From Candidatus Pacearchaeota archaeon (GTDB lineage Archaea; Nanobdellota; Nanobdellia; Pacearchaeales; GW2011-AR1), in the NCBI GenBank assembly GCA_030699205.1, contig JAUYJY010000036.1:1-7395 (forward strand): 7,395 bases of DNA, read 5' to 3'. The translations under genes were made by a program, and so were the position numbers. The notes under the pieces were generated by a model. It made no database searches and had not been told where the DNA came from. It worked only from the letters and a program-made list of their open reading frames with translations. Numbering within the stretch: the stretch's first letter is position 1; each line of letters begins with the position of its first letter. Of this stretch, positions 1 to 4,613 are shown in pieces.

Positions 1-96
1 ATTTGTCCAGAATTCTCTATCTGTACAATTCTGAAAACAATTGTGCTAATCAACAGAATTGTCCATATTTTGAACAGTTTTTTGTTCTTCCGCTAA
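1..96. repeat. Left copy of a 96-bp direct repeat found at both window ends
   Basis: Bases 1-96 match 7300-7395 in the same orientation at 95 of 96 positions; the only difference is C at 38 against T at 7337. The unit has internal symmetry: ACAATTCTG (25-33) is the inverse of CAGAATTGT (54-62), CAGAATT recurs directly at 8-14 and 54-60, and TTGTCC recurs at 3-8 and 59-64. The variable base lies in a palindrome, ACAATTGT (37-44), which the right copy lacks. I see no ORF in it. It could be a dispersed chromosomal repeat bounding a contig, or terminal redundancy of a circular or tandemly repeated assembly. Confidence 0.9.
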
Positions 97-140
97 TAGT
101 CTAAGACAAATACCTTTCAATTATAAATGTCTTAGACTAT
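96..140. repeat. 13-bp perfect inverted repeat (hairpin or operator)
   Basis: ATAGTCTAAGACA (96-108) is exactly inverted as TGTCTTAGACTAT (128-140) around a 19-base AT-rich spacer. It begins at the last base of the 96-bp repeat. GACTATAT, part of the right arm (135-142), recurs directly at 161-168, closer to the PIN gene promoter. It could be a dimeric regulator's operator, a transcript hairpin, or part of a larger repeat element. Nothing in the sequence decides between these. Confidence 0.6.
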
Positions 141-176
141 ATACGGAAATTAAATGCCTTGACTATATTCCAAGAA

Positions 177-184
177 TATTTAAA
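177..184 (+). promoter_or_regulatory. TATA box of the PIN-domain gene
   Basis: TATTTAAA is centred about 25.5 bp upstream of the ATG at 206. Archaeal transcription typically starts about 25-27 bp downstream of the TATA centre, so a transcript starting at or next to the ATG (leaderless) is predicted. No Shine-Dalgarno sequence is visible before the ATG. Confidence 0.6.
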
Positions 185-205
185 CTAAAGATTATTAAAT
201 AATAT

Positions 206-571
206 ATGGAAGTTTTGTTAGACAGCAGTTTTATTATTTCTTGCATAAGGAAAAGAATTGATTTTCTTTCTCAATTAGAGGGGCAGGGATTTAAACCGAT
301 TGTTCCAAGAGAAGTTTTGCAGGAAATGAAGGATTTGATAAGGAGAAATAAAACTTCAAGAGAAGACCGACTTGCAGTGAATGTTGCTTTGGAGTTAATT
401 GAAAACAGAAAGGTTAAGAAAACATCTTTTGGCGATGGAAAAGTTGATGATTATTTGATTGAAAAAGGCAAGGGCGGGGTTTATATTGCAACGTTAGATA
501 ATGAAATAAAAAGGGCTGTGCCGAATAGAATTGTTATTTTTGCTTCTAAAGGGTTGGTTGGAAAGGAATAG
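206..571 (+). CDS. PIN-domain ribonuclease, Fcf1/Utp24/VapC9-like
   Basis: This 121-aa protein has the size and layout of a minimal single-domain PIN nuclease. It opens with the hydrophobic strand and first acidic residue (VLLDSSF, D6), followed by E36/E40 in PREVLQEM, D81/D82 in KVDDYL and D98 in IATLDNEIKR. These are the expected positions of the metal-binding acidic cluster that cuts RNA. Related archaeal proteins resemble Fcf1/Utp24, which processes 18S rRNA in eukaryotes, and genes of this type often sit beside rpoE in archaea, as here (52 bp to the rpo7 ATG). A role in rRNA processing is therefore more likely than a toxin role; no antitoxin gene is adjacent. The ATG at 206 fits a TATA box about 25 bp upstream. 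Family assignment is firm, but the exact RNA target is inference. Confidence 0.85.
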   Translation: MEVLLDSSFIISCIRKRIDFLSQLEGQGFKPIVPREVLQEMKDLIRRNKTSREDRLAVNVALELIENRKVKKTSFGDGKVDDYLIEKGKGGVYIATLDNEIKRAVPNRIVIFASKGLVGKE

Positions 572-594
572 CTTAAAATCTTGTATTGAAAACC

Positions 595-602
595 TTTAAA
601 AA
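595..602 (+). promoter_or_regulatory. TATA box of the rpo7 operon; fixes the ATG at 624
   Basis: TTTAAAAA is centred 25.5 bp upstream of the ATG at 624. It favours that ATG over the in-frame TTG at 618, and a leaderless message. It lies between the PIN stop codon and rpo7, so the operon can be transcribed independently of the PIN gene. Confidence 0.6.
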
Positions 603-623
603 CCATATTTTTCTTCATTGAGT

Positions 624-1220
624 ATGTTCTATTTAGCTGAAGTTGGAGATTATGTAAGAGTGGAGCCAAAACATTTTGGGCTTGCTACAAAAGATGCAGT
701 TAGTGAACAGCTCAATGAAAGCTATGTAAATTCAGTTACTAAAGATTTAGGTTTTGTTGTATCTATTGTTGGAGTTGATGATGTTGGCGAGGGAATTATA
801 ATTCCAGGGGATGGTGCTGCATTTTATAAATCTAAATTTAGGGTTTTAGTTTGGAAGCCTGAATTGCATGAATTAGTTTATGGGACAATTAAAGAAATAA
901 CTACCTTCGGAGCTTTTATGCAGGTTGCAAATGCACAAGGAATGATTCATGTTTCCCAAACAATGGAAGATTTTGTTTCATTGACCAAGACAGGTGTTTT
1001 GCAGGGAAAATCTTCTAAGAGGTCTCTTGCAATCGGAGATAATTGTCTTGCAAGAATTGTTGCAATTAGTTTTAAGGCGGGGGAGCCAAAGATTGGTTTA
1101 ACAATGAGACAGCCCGGATTAGGGAAGTTAGAATGGCTTGACGAAAATAAATTAAGGAACAGGAAGGCCGCAGAAAAAATTGTGAAGTCGGAAGAAAAGA
1201 AAGTGGGGAAAAAGAAATGA
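624..1220 (+). CDS. rpo7: DNA-directed RNA polymerase subunit Rpo7 (RpoE')
   Basis: Subunit E'/Rpo7, the orthologue of eukaryotic Rpb7, forms the stalk of archaeal RNA polymerase with Rpo4. It contacts nascent RNA and helps open complex formation. The 198-aa protein begins with the typical N-terminal RNP-like domain (MFYLAEVGDYVRVEP, residues 1-15, domain to about 78). An S1/OB RNA-binding domain follows at about 80-165 (VYGTIKEITTFGAFMQV, GMIHVSQ, IGLTMRQPGLG). The tail after 170 is Lys-rich and probably flexible. I start it at ATG 624, because homologues begin with this methionine and the TATA box lies 25 bp before it; a TTG at 618 would add two residues. It leads spt4, rps24e and rps27ae. 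Its TGA stop, the only TGA terminating an intact recognised gene here, is followed by AAG and then TAA. Confidence 0.95.
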   Translation: MFYLAEVGDYVRVEPKHFGLATKDAVSEQLNESYVNSVTKDLGFVVSIVGVDDVGEGIIIPGDGAAFYKSKFRVLVWKPELHELVYGTIKEITTFGAFMQVANAQGMIHVSQTMEDFVSLTKTGVLQGKSSKRSLAIGDNCLARIVAISFKAGEPKIGLTMRQPGLGKLEWLDENKLRNRKAAEKIVKSEEKKVGKKK

Positions 1221-1253
1221 AAGTAATAAACATAAATCCGGGAAATAAATAAA

Positions 1254-1442
1254 ATGGCTAAACAAAAAGCATGCAAGAAATGCAGAACAATTTATGAAGG
1301 TGTTAAGTGTCCTAAGTGCGGGAGTATTGAAGCTGTTGATAATTTTAAGGGAAAGGTAGCAATATTAAACACCGAAGAATCTGAAATTGCGAAGAATTTA
1401 GAAATTAAAGAAAAGGGGATTTATGCGACGAGGCTTAGATAA
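1254..1442 (+). CDS. spt4: Transcription elongation factor Spt4 (RpoE'')
   Basis: Spt4 is a small zinc protein that binds Spt5 (NusG homologue) to form the processivity factor that clamps onto RNA polymerase. The 62-aa sequence has the family's zinc ribbon near the N-terminus: C7-x2-C10 in ACKKCR and C19-x2-C22 in CPKCGS. A short beta domain follows, ending in the typical GIYATRLR. Length is normal for archaeal Spt4. It lies 33 bases after rpo7, the usual arrangement in archaea, and is probably cotranscribed with it. GGGA at 1240-1243, about 10 bases before the ATG, may act as a weak ribosome-binding site. An 11-codon ORF (1217-1252) overlapping the rpo7 stop fills the spacer. Confidence 0.93.
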   Translation: MAKQKACKKCRTIYEGVKCPKCGSIEAVDNFKGKVAILNTEESEIAKNLEIKEKGIYATRLR

Positions 1443-1470
1443 TGAAGGGGAATAAATGTGAGGGAAACAA

Positions 1471-1740
1471 ATGAAGGTTATTAAAGAATTTAGAAATGAT
1501 TTGCTGAAAAGGAATGAAATAGAGGTTGCAAAAAATTATGAATCTAATCCAGGATTTGAAAAAGTAATGGCTGAAGTTTCAAGCCAGTTTAAATCTGACG
1601 CGGATAGGATTTCTATTAAAAAGATTTCAAATGGATTTGGAAGCAATGAATTTATTATCAACCTGTTAATCTATGATTCTTCTGATGACTTAAAGAGAAT
1701 TGAAACAAGAAACAGAAAGAAAAAAGGAGATAAAAAATAA
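1471..1740 (+). CDS. rps24e: 30S ribosomal protein S24e
   Basis: S24e is a small-subunit ribosomal protein shared by archaea and eukaryotes. The 89-aa sequence shows the family's core: LLKRNEIEV (11-19), resembling the usual NPLLxRREV segment; a central helix; then RISIKKISNGFGSNEF and INLLIYDS (about 46-70). It ends in a basic tail (RNRKKKGDKK). It is slightly shorter than many archaeal S24e proteins. The start ATG overlaps the TGA of a 10-codon ORF that fills the spt4-rps24e spacer. GAGGGA at 1460-1465 lies about 5 bases upstream and may be a ribosome-binding site. In many archaea a DUF359 (dephospho-CoA kinase) gene lies between spt4 and rps24e; it is absent here. Confidence 0.9.
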   Translation: MKVIKEFRNDLLKRNEIEVAKNYESNPGFEKVMAEVSSQFKSDADRISIKKISNGFGSNEFIINLLIYDSSDDLKRIETRNRKKKGDKK

Positions 1741-1743
1741 ATT

Positions 1744-1959
1744 ATGGCAAAGAAAAAGGGAAGTTCAAATAAGAAAGGCAAGAGAGCACATAAAAATAAC
1801 CCCACTTCAAAAAAGTATGCACTTTATACTATTGAGGGAAATTCAATAAAGAAAAAATCTAAACATTGTCCCAGATGCGGTCCCGGGGTCTTTCTTGGCG
1901 GTGGGCAAAGCAGATTACATTGTGGTCGTTGTCATTATACTGAATTTATGAAGGCATAA
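1744..1959 (+). CDS. rps27ae: 30S ribosomal protein S27ae
   Basis: S27ae is a small-subunit zinc-ribbon protein (the ribosomal half of the eukaryotic ubiquitin-S27a fusion). The 71-aa sequence has a very basic N-terminal arm (residues 1-24). The zinc ribbon follows: C42-x2-C45 in CPRCGPGVF and C60-x2-C63 in CGRCHYTEF, with the characteristic FLGGGQSRLHCGRC. The aromatic YALYTI stretch (25-30) is also typical. The ATG is three bases after the rps24e stop, and GGAG (1726-1729) inside rps24e can serve as its ribosome-binding site. It is the last gene of the operon; a T-rich tract follows. Many archaea continue with kae1, which is absent here. Confidence 0.95.
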   Translation: MAKKKGSSNKKGKRAHKNNPTSKKYALYTIEGNSIKKKSKHCPRCGPGVFLGGGQSRLHCGRCHYTEFMKA

Positions 1960-1976
1960 TTGCCTAAATTAAAATC

Positions 1977-1990
1977 CACTTTCTTTTTTA
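1977..1990 (+). terminator. T-rich terminator after rps27ae
   Basis: The pyrimidine-rich tract has six consecutive T residues at 1984-1989, about 25 bases after the rps27ae stop and just before the end of the convergent gene. Oligo-T on the RNA-like strand is the main archaeal termination signal. A small 5-bp hairpin (AGGCA 1952-1956 / TGCCT 1961-1965) spans the rps27ae stop, but archaeal termination does not require it. Confidence 0.5.
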
Positions 1991-1992
1991 GA

Positions 1993-2562
1993 TTAATCAT
2001 TTCCAGAGAAATTTCTTATGAAATCTACAACAACTTCAATTATTTCTTTTGGATTGTAGGGTTTTCTGTTTATTTCTTTCACTTTCTTTTCAATTTCTTT
2101 CTCGTATCTTTGAGGACCATCCACTTCTAAACTAAATAAACTACATCCATCTTGGTCATTCGCTATCATTAATAAGTCACCGCGTTTACTTACTAGCGTA
2201 ACAGATTCACATAAGTAATTTTTAGGATCTTTTAAAATTCTATCCACATCTTCTGATTCAGCATACCTTCTTGAATCATCTCCAAAGGATAGATCATAGG
2301 TTATATCAATGCCTTCTTTTAATCTTGATCTCCTTTCTACTGCAGGGATGCAATCATCACTTTCGTTAGCCTGTCTTGTTGTTATCTTACCTCTTGATTC
2401 CTGCATTAGCCTATGAAGTGGGTTATCACTAGGGGTCTCGTGATCTAGACCGTCTACTAATGCACCTGTAGAGGCTTCTGCTCCGTAGACCCTACGGCTT
2501 AAAGGTCTTCCTAACGCATACATAGCAGATTCTAACATTTTTTCTAATTCTGTTTGCAACAT
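1993..2562 (-). CDS. Hypothetical 189-aa soluble protein, orphan
   Basis: I do not recognise a family. The product is hydrophilic, with no signal peptide or membrane segment. The N-terminal 115 residues are Arg-, Asp- and Glu-rich and look partly disordered. The C-terminal part alternates probable strands (VTLVSKRGDLLMIAND, 121-136; CSLFSLEVDG, 140-149) with a charged helix (about 152-165) and a final helix (170-184). Cysteines are at 71, 118 and 140. The ATG is supported by a TATA box centred 25.5 bp upstream (leaderless). It is tail-to-tail with rps27ae, 33 bases apart. Its 5' half is about 50% GC where I counted (2401-2520), against about 25% near its 3' end (2041-2100) and about 22-35% in samples from neighbouring genes. 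This suggests recent acquisition or a composite origin. Confidence 0.7.
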   Translation of the reverse strand: MLQTELEKMLESAMYALGRPLSRRVYGAEASTGALVDGLDHETPSDNPLHRLMQESRGKITTRQANESDDCIPAVERRSRLKEGIDITYDLSFGDDSRRYAESEDVDRILKDPKNYLCESVTLVSKRGDLLMIANDQDGCSLFSLEVDGPQRYEKEIEKKVKEINRKPYNPKEIIEVVVDFIRNFSGND

Positions 2563-2583
2563 AAAAATTCAAGAAAAATTACC

Positions 2584-2591
2584 TTTTTAAA
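2584..2591 (-). promoter_or_regulatory. TATA box of the 189-aa orphan gene
   Basis: Read on the minus strand, TTTAAAAA is centred 25.5 bp upstream of the ATG at 2562, predicting a leaderless transcript. Confidence 0.6.
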
Positions 2592-2621
2592 TGTTTCTAT
2601 TAGTGTTACTTAGAAGTTGTT

Positions 2622-2704
2622 AAAATATCAAACCCATAGAGAGGAGGTCTATCCCGCTATAAATAGATGGTCTAGACGCCCTCCCCTGGGAAAAAGAGGT
2701 GATG
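2622..2704 (-). ncRNA. Candidate structured small RNA (GC-rich hairpin)
   Basis: A GC island (about 52% GC over 2641-2700) sits in an otherwise AT-rich gap. Bases 2633-2690 fold into a long imperfect hairpin. The outer CCCA/TGGG pairs (2687-2690 with 2633-2636) are followed by a 6-bp GC-rich stem (2681-2686 with 2641-2646), a 3-base bulge and a 5-bp stem (2673-2677 with 2647-2651). The minus-strand reading is favoured: an A-C mismatch on plus becomes a G-U pair (2685/2642), and a 2x2 internal loop becomes tandem G-A pairs (2671-2672 with 2652-2653). A TATA-like box at 2726-2733 would start a minus transcript near 2704, and a short T-run lies at 2622-2628. Ends are estimates. It matches no RNA family I can name; I see no tRNA, SRP, C/D or H/ACA signature. 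Confidence 0.35.
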
Positions 2705-2725
2705 GATAATATGAAAAATGTCTAA

Positions 2726-2733
2726 TATTTAAA
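2726..2733 (-). promoter_or_regulatory. Possible TATA box for the candidate small RNA
   Basis: TATTTAAA reads as TTTAAATA on the minus strand. At the usual spacing, transcription would start near 2704, 14 bases before the hairpin. The box is nearly symmetric, so it could equally fire on the plus strand, starting near 2755. Confidence 0.3.
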
Positions 2734-2838
2734 TCTTTCGGTTATGTTGTAACTTTCAAATAGAAACAGGAATTTTAGGCTTTTTTATGAGCATTTGATA
2801 CTTTGGGAATTTTAGTGGAAGTTTGGATGAGGGAAGTG

Positions 2839-2846
2839 TTTTAAAC
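2839..2846 (+). promoter_or_regulatory. TATA box of scpA
   Basis: TTTTAAAC is centred about 24 bp before the ATG at 2867. An in-frame TAG three codons upstream rules out an earlier start, so a leaderless transcript is likely. Confidence 0.55.
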
Positions 2847-2866
2847 TTATTTTTATATAGGTTTTT

Positions 2867-3808
2867 ATGCTTAAAGAAGTTGAAGAATCGGGAAATCTTA
2901 TTGAAATTAAAGAAACTAAAATGGAAGAGGGTGATATTGGAGATAAAATTTTGGAGGGAAATGATTTAAAAGGAAGTTCTGAGAGAGTTGGGCAGGAGCA
3001 AGTTCAGGATTTGTTGTTTAATGATAAACTTAGTTGGCAGGCGATAATTTATGATTTGATAAATACTGAACAATTAAACCCTTGGGATATTGATATTGCC
3101 TTGTTGTCTAATCGCTATCTGGAAAAAATTAAGGAACTTGAAGAAGCTAATTTTTTTGTTTCTTCAAAAGTTTTACTTGCCGCCTCAATTTTATTAAGAA
3201 TTAAATCCGAAGTGCTTCTGAATAGAGATCTTCCCGGATTGGATGCTGTTCTTTATGGGCGGAAGGAAGAGAAGAAATATGAACAGGAAAAAATTGAGTT
3301 TGATGAAGAAATGCCGGATTTAGTTCCAAGAACTCCATTGCCTAGATTTAAAAGAGTTACTTTAAAGGAATTGATGGATGCGTTAGGGAATGCAATAAAG
3401 ACCGAAAACAGGAGAATAAAAAGAGAGATTGTTTTGAAGCAGAGAGAAGGAGACACGAATATTGTTTTACCAAGGAATACGATTAATTTGAAAGATAAAA
3501 TAAATGTGATTTATAAAAAACTGAAGGATATTTTTTCTAATAGGGATGAGAAGCTTGCTTTTTCTGAACTTTTAAAGATGCATAAGGAAGATAGAGTGGT
3601 TGCTTTTGTGAGCTTACTTCATTTGGATACTCAACAAAAGGTTTGGCTTGAACAGGAAGGGCATTTTGAAGAAATTTGGGTTTTACTTAAGGATATGTAT
3701 GAGGTGAGGGATAAAGAAAGATTGGATAAATTGAGGGCGGAAGTTATTGCTTTAGAAAATGAGCAAGTGTCTGATATTAATAACGAATCTGAAGAATTTA
3801 GAGATTAG
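2867..3808 (+). CDS. scpA: Segregation and condensation protein A (ScpA, kleisin)
   Basis: ScpA is the kleisin subunit that bridges SMC ATPase heads in chromosome-organising complexes. The 313-aa protein has the kleisin N-terminal domain at about 50-118: WQAIIYDLINTEQLNPWDIDI, then SNRYLEKI, then VLLAASILLRIKSEVLL. This last stretch corresponds to the usual (L/M)AAxLLxIKSxxLLP helix. An acidic and then basic linker runs from about 119 to 205. A C-terminal winged helix at about 206-271 (LAFSELLKM, VAFVSLLHLDTQQKVWLEQEGHFEEIWV) is the expected SMC-head-binding part. It is longer than typical bacterial ScpA, owing to an acidic N-terminal extension of about 50 residues and a charged C-terminal tail. 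No smc or scpB lies in the window. Its TAG stop overlaps the TAA stop of the convergent gene by four bases (3805-3808). Confidence 0.88.
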   Translation: MLKEVEESGNLIEIKETKMEEGDIGDKILEGNDLKGSSERVGQEQVQDLLFNDKLSWQAIIYDLINTEQLNPWDIDIALLSNRYLEKIKELEEANFFVSSKVLLAASILLRIKSEVLLNRDLPGLDAVLYGRKEEKKYEQEKIEFDEEMPDLVPRTPLPRFKRVTLKELMDALGNAIKTENRRIKREIVLKQREGDTNIVLPRNTINLKDKINVIYKKLKDIFSNRDEKLAFSELLKMHKEDRVVAFVSLLHLDTQQKVWLEQEGHFEEIWVLLKDMYEVRDKERLDKLRAEVIALENEQVSDINNESEEFRD

Positions 3809-4392
3809 TCCTTCTCTTCTATTATTAATTGGGTTGCACTACTAACGCTGTTTTGAATTGCGTTGCTTTCTACTCTTGATGTGGCACTACATTTAGATTC
3901 TGAAGAAAATAATTCATAGAAATAATATAAAACTTCATCTTCTGATAGCCAATCAATGCCAAACCAATCTCTTTTTATAGTTTCTTTAAAATATTTTAAT
4001 TCACAATTGAGTGGACTAGTGCTTTTAGTGCATGCTCCAGGGTTTACTTCAACATTGTTTTCCCATTTCCCACAATTTTTTGAATCTCATTCACCATATG
4101 TCTTTTGGGCAAATAAGGTGCAGTAATATTTTTTATTAGTTATTTCTTTTGCTTCTTCTTCTGTTTTAACGGGGGTTAATCCTGTAAGACCATGGATTGT
4201 GACATAAAGCTCATTAGTATGTCCTACATTCAGTATTCCAGTTTGCCCTGGGTTGTTTTGGGTGGGGCATGTTGCTATCTGAAAGACATTGTTAGAATCA
4301 TAAGGAGATAATTTGGTTGAAGGATTTGGAACAAACAACAAGAGAATACTCAAAGTTATTATTAAAATTAGATACATATGGATTTTATTCAT
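3805..4392 (-). pseudogene. Exported Cys-containing protein gene with in-frame TGA at codon 102
   Basis: From ATG 4392 the frame runs 101 codons to TGA (4087-4089), then stays open for 93 more codons to TAA at 3805-3807. The full frame of 195 sense-or-TGA codons looks like one gene. Residues 6-22 form a hydrophobic signal or anchor segment (MYLILIITLSILLLFVP), followed by a hydrophilic outer domain. Cysteines at 42, 91, 107, 121, 130 and 168 lie on both sides of the TGA and could form disulfides. The TAA end meets scpA in a 4-base convergent overlap, just as the 386-aa gene meets hisS. A TATA box is centred 25.5 bp before ATG 4392, which is why I prefer it to the TTG at 4401. I recognise no family. 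Explanations are a nonsense mutation, a sequence error or TGA readthrough; I favour the first two. Confidence 0.6.
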
Positions 4393-4413
4393 ATTTCTCA
4401 AAAGAAATGGTTG

Positions 4414-4421
4414 TTTTTAAT
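4414..4421 (-). promoter_or_regulatory. TATA box of the exported-protein gene
   Basis: On the minus strand, ATTAAAAA is centred 25.5 bp upstream of ATG 4392, suggesting a leaderless start there rather than at the TTG nine bases upstream. A second AT-rich candidate box at 4431-4440 would start transcription near 4410. Confidence 0.5.
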
Positions 4422-4459
4422 TATTTCTTTAATTTATATATGAGTTAAAAAATAAAGAT

Positions 4460-4564
4460 TTGATAGAGAAATTGAAAAAAGAAGTGGAGTCTATTGAAAT
4501 AGAAAGAATTAATGAATTAAAAGTTGAAGAAGTTAGTGGGTTTTCTGAGGCTGGGAAGGAATAG
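4460..4564 (+). CDS. Possible 34-aa charged small protein or gene remnant
   Basis: From TTG 4460 a frame encodes 34 residues ending in TAG. It begins LIEKLKKEVESIEIERI after the start and ends VEEVSGFSEAGKE. The frame is open back to 4433, immediately after an in-frame TAA, without an ATG. Codon choice (GAA, AAA, ATT, GAG) and the purine-rich first positions look coding, and the first 20 residues could form a charged amphipathic helix or coiled coil. TTTATATA (4433-4440) is centred about 23.5 bp before the TTG, so a leaderless small gene is possible. The lack of an ATG equally suggests the 3' end of a decayed gene. It ends 49 bases before the 386-aa gene. I recognise no family. Confidence 0.3.
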   Translation: MIEKLKKEVESIEIERINELKVEEVSGFSEAGKE

Positions 4565-4585
4565 ACTTTTAGAGTATAATAATCC

Positions 4586-4593
4586 TTTAATAA
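4586..4593 (+). promoter_or_regulatory. TATA box of the 386-aa orphan; fixes the ATG at 4614
   Basis: TTTAATAA is centred about 24.5 bp before ATG 4614. This favours that ATG over the in-frame TTG at 4602, and predicts a leaderless transcript. Confidence 0.55.
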
Positions 4594-4613
4594 CCGCTTA
4601 ATTGTTTTGGTTT

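Larger units (their letters stand above)
2563..2866. other. 304-bp divergent intergenic region
   Basis: This gap between two divergently transcribed genes holds the orphan gene's promoter, the GC-rich hairpin and the scpA promoter. A 10-bp inverted repeat, TGTTTCTATT (2592-2601) / AATAGAAACA (2759-2768), brackets the hairpin. On the plus strand, TATAAATA (2658-2665) lies in the hairpin loop, a strong Shine-Dalgarno-like GAGGTGAT is at 2696-2703, and ATG 2711 opens only a 4-codon frame (MKNV). I see no convincing gene in 2734-2838. Confidence 0.5.

Noticed and set aside
1..140. CRISPR array or insertion-sequence end
   Set aside because: Only one repeat unit stands at each end with no regular spacers, and there is no transposase gene or target-site duplication visible in the window.
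206..571. VapC toxin of a toxin-antitoxin pair
   Set aside because: No antitoxin-like ORF lies directly upstream, and the rpo7 neighbourhood fits the conserved archaeal PIN/Fcf1-like gene better.
481..669. Minus-strand 62-codon ORF
   Set aside because: It overlaps the end of the PIN gene and the start of rpo7, both well supported on the plus strand; no motif.
947..1276. Minus-strand 109-codon ORF
   Set aside because: It is antisense to rpo7 and spt4; its Phe/Ser-rich sequence is the complement of Lys/Glu codons.
2696..2733. Resemblance of GATGGATAATATG to the TPP riboswitch core, and of GGTGATGG to the fluoride riboswitch
   Set aside because: The other obligatory parts (CTGAGA for TPP; the pseudoknot-forming segments for fluoride) are not present, and no matching downstream gene exists.
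3253..3456. Minus-strand 67-codon ORF
   Set aside because: It lies wholly within scpA on the opposite strand and has no independent support.
3805..4392. Genome-wide reassignment of TGA to an amino acid
   Set aside because: The recognised genes contain no internal TGA, all their Trp codons are TGG, and rpo7 ends in TGA with no conserved sequence beyond. A local lesion is simpler.
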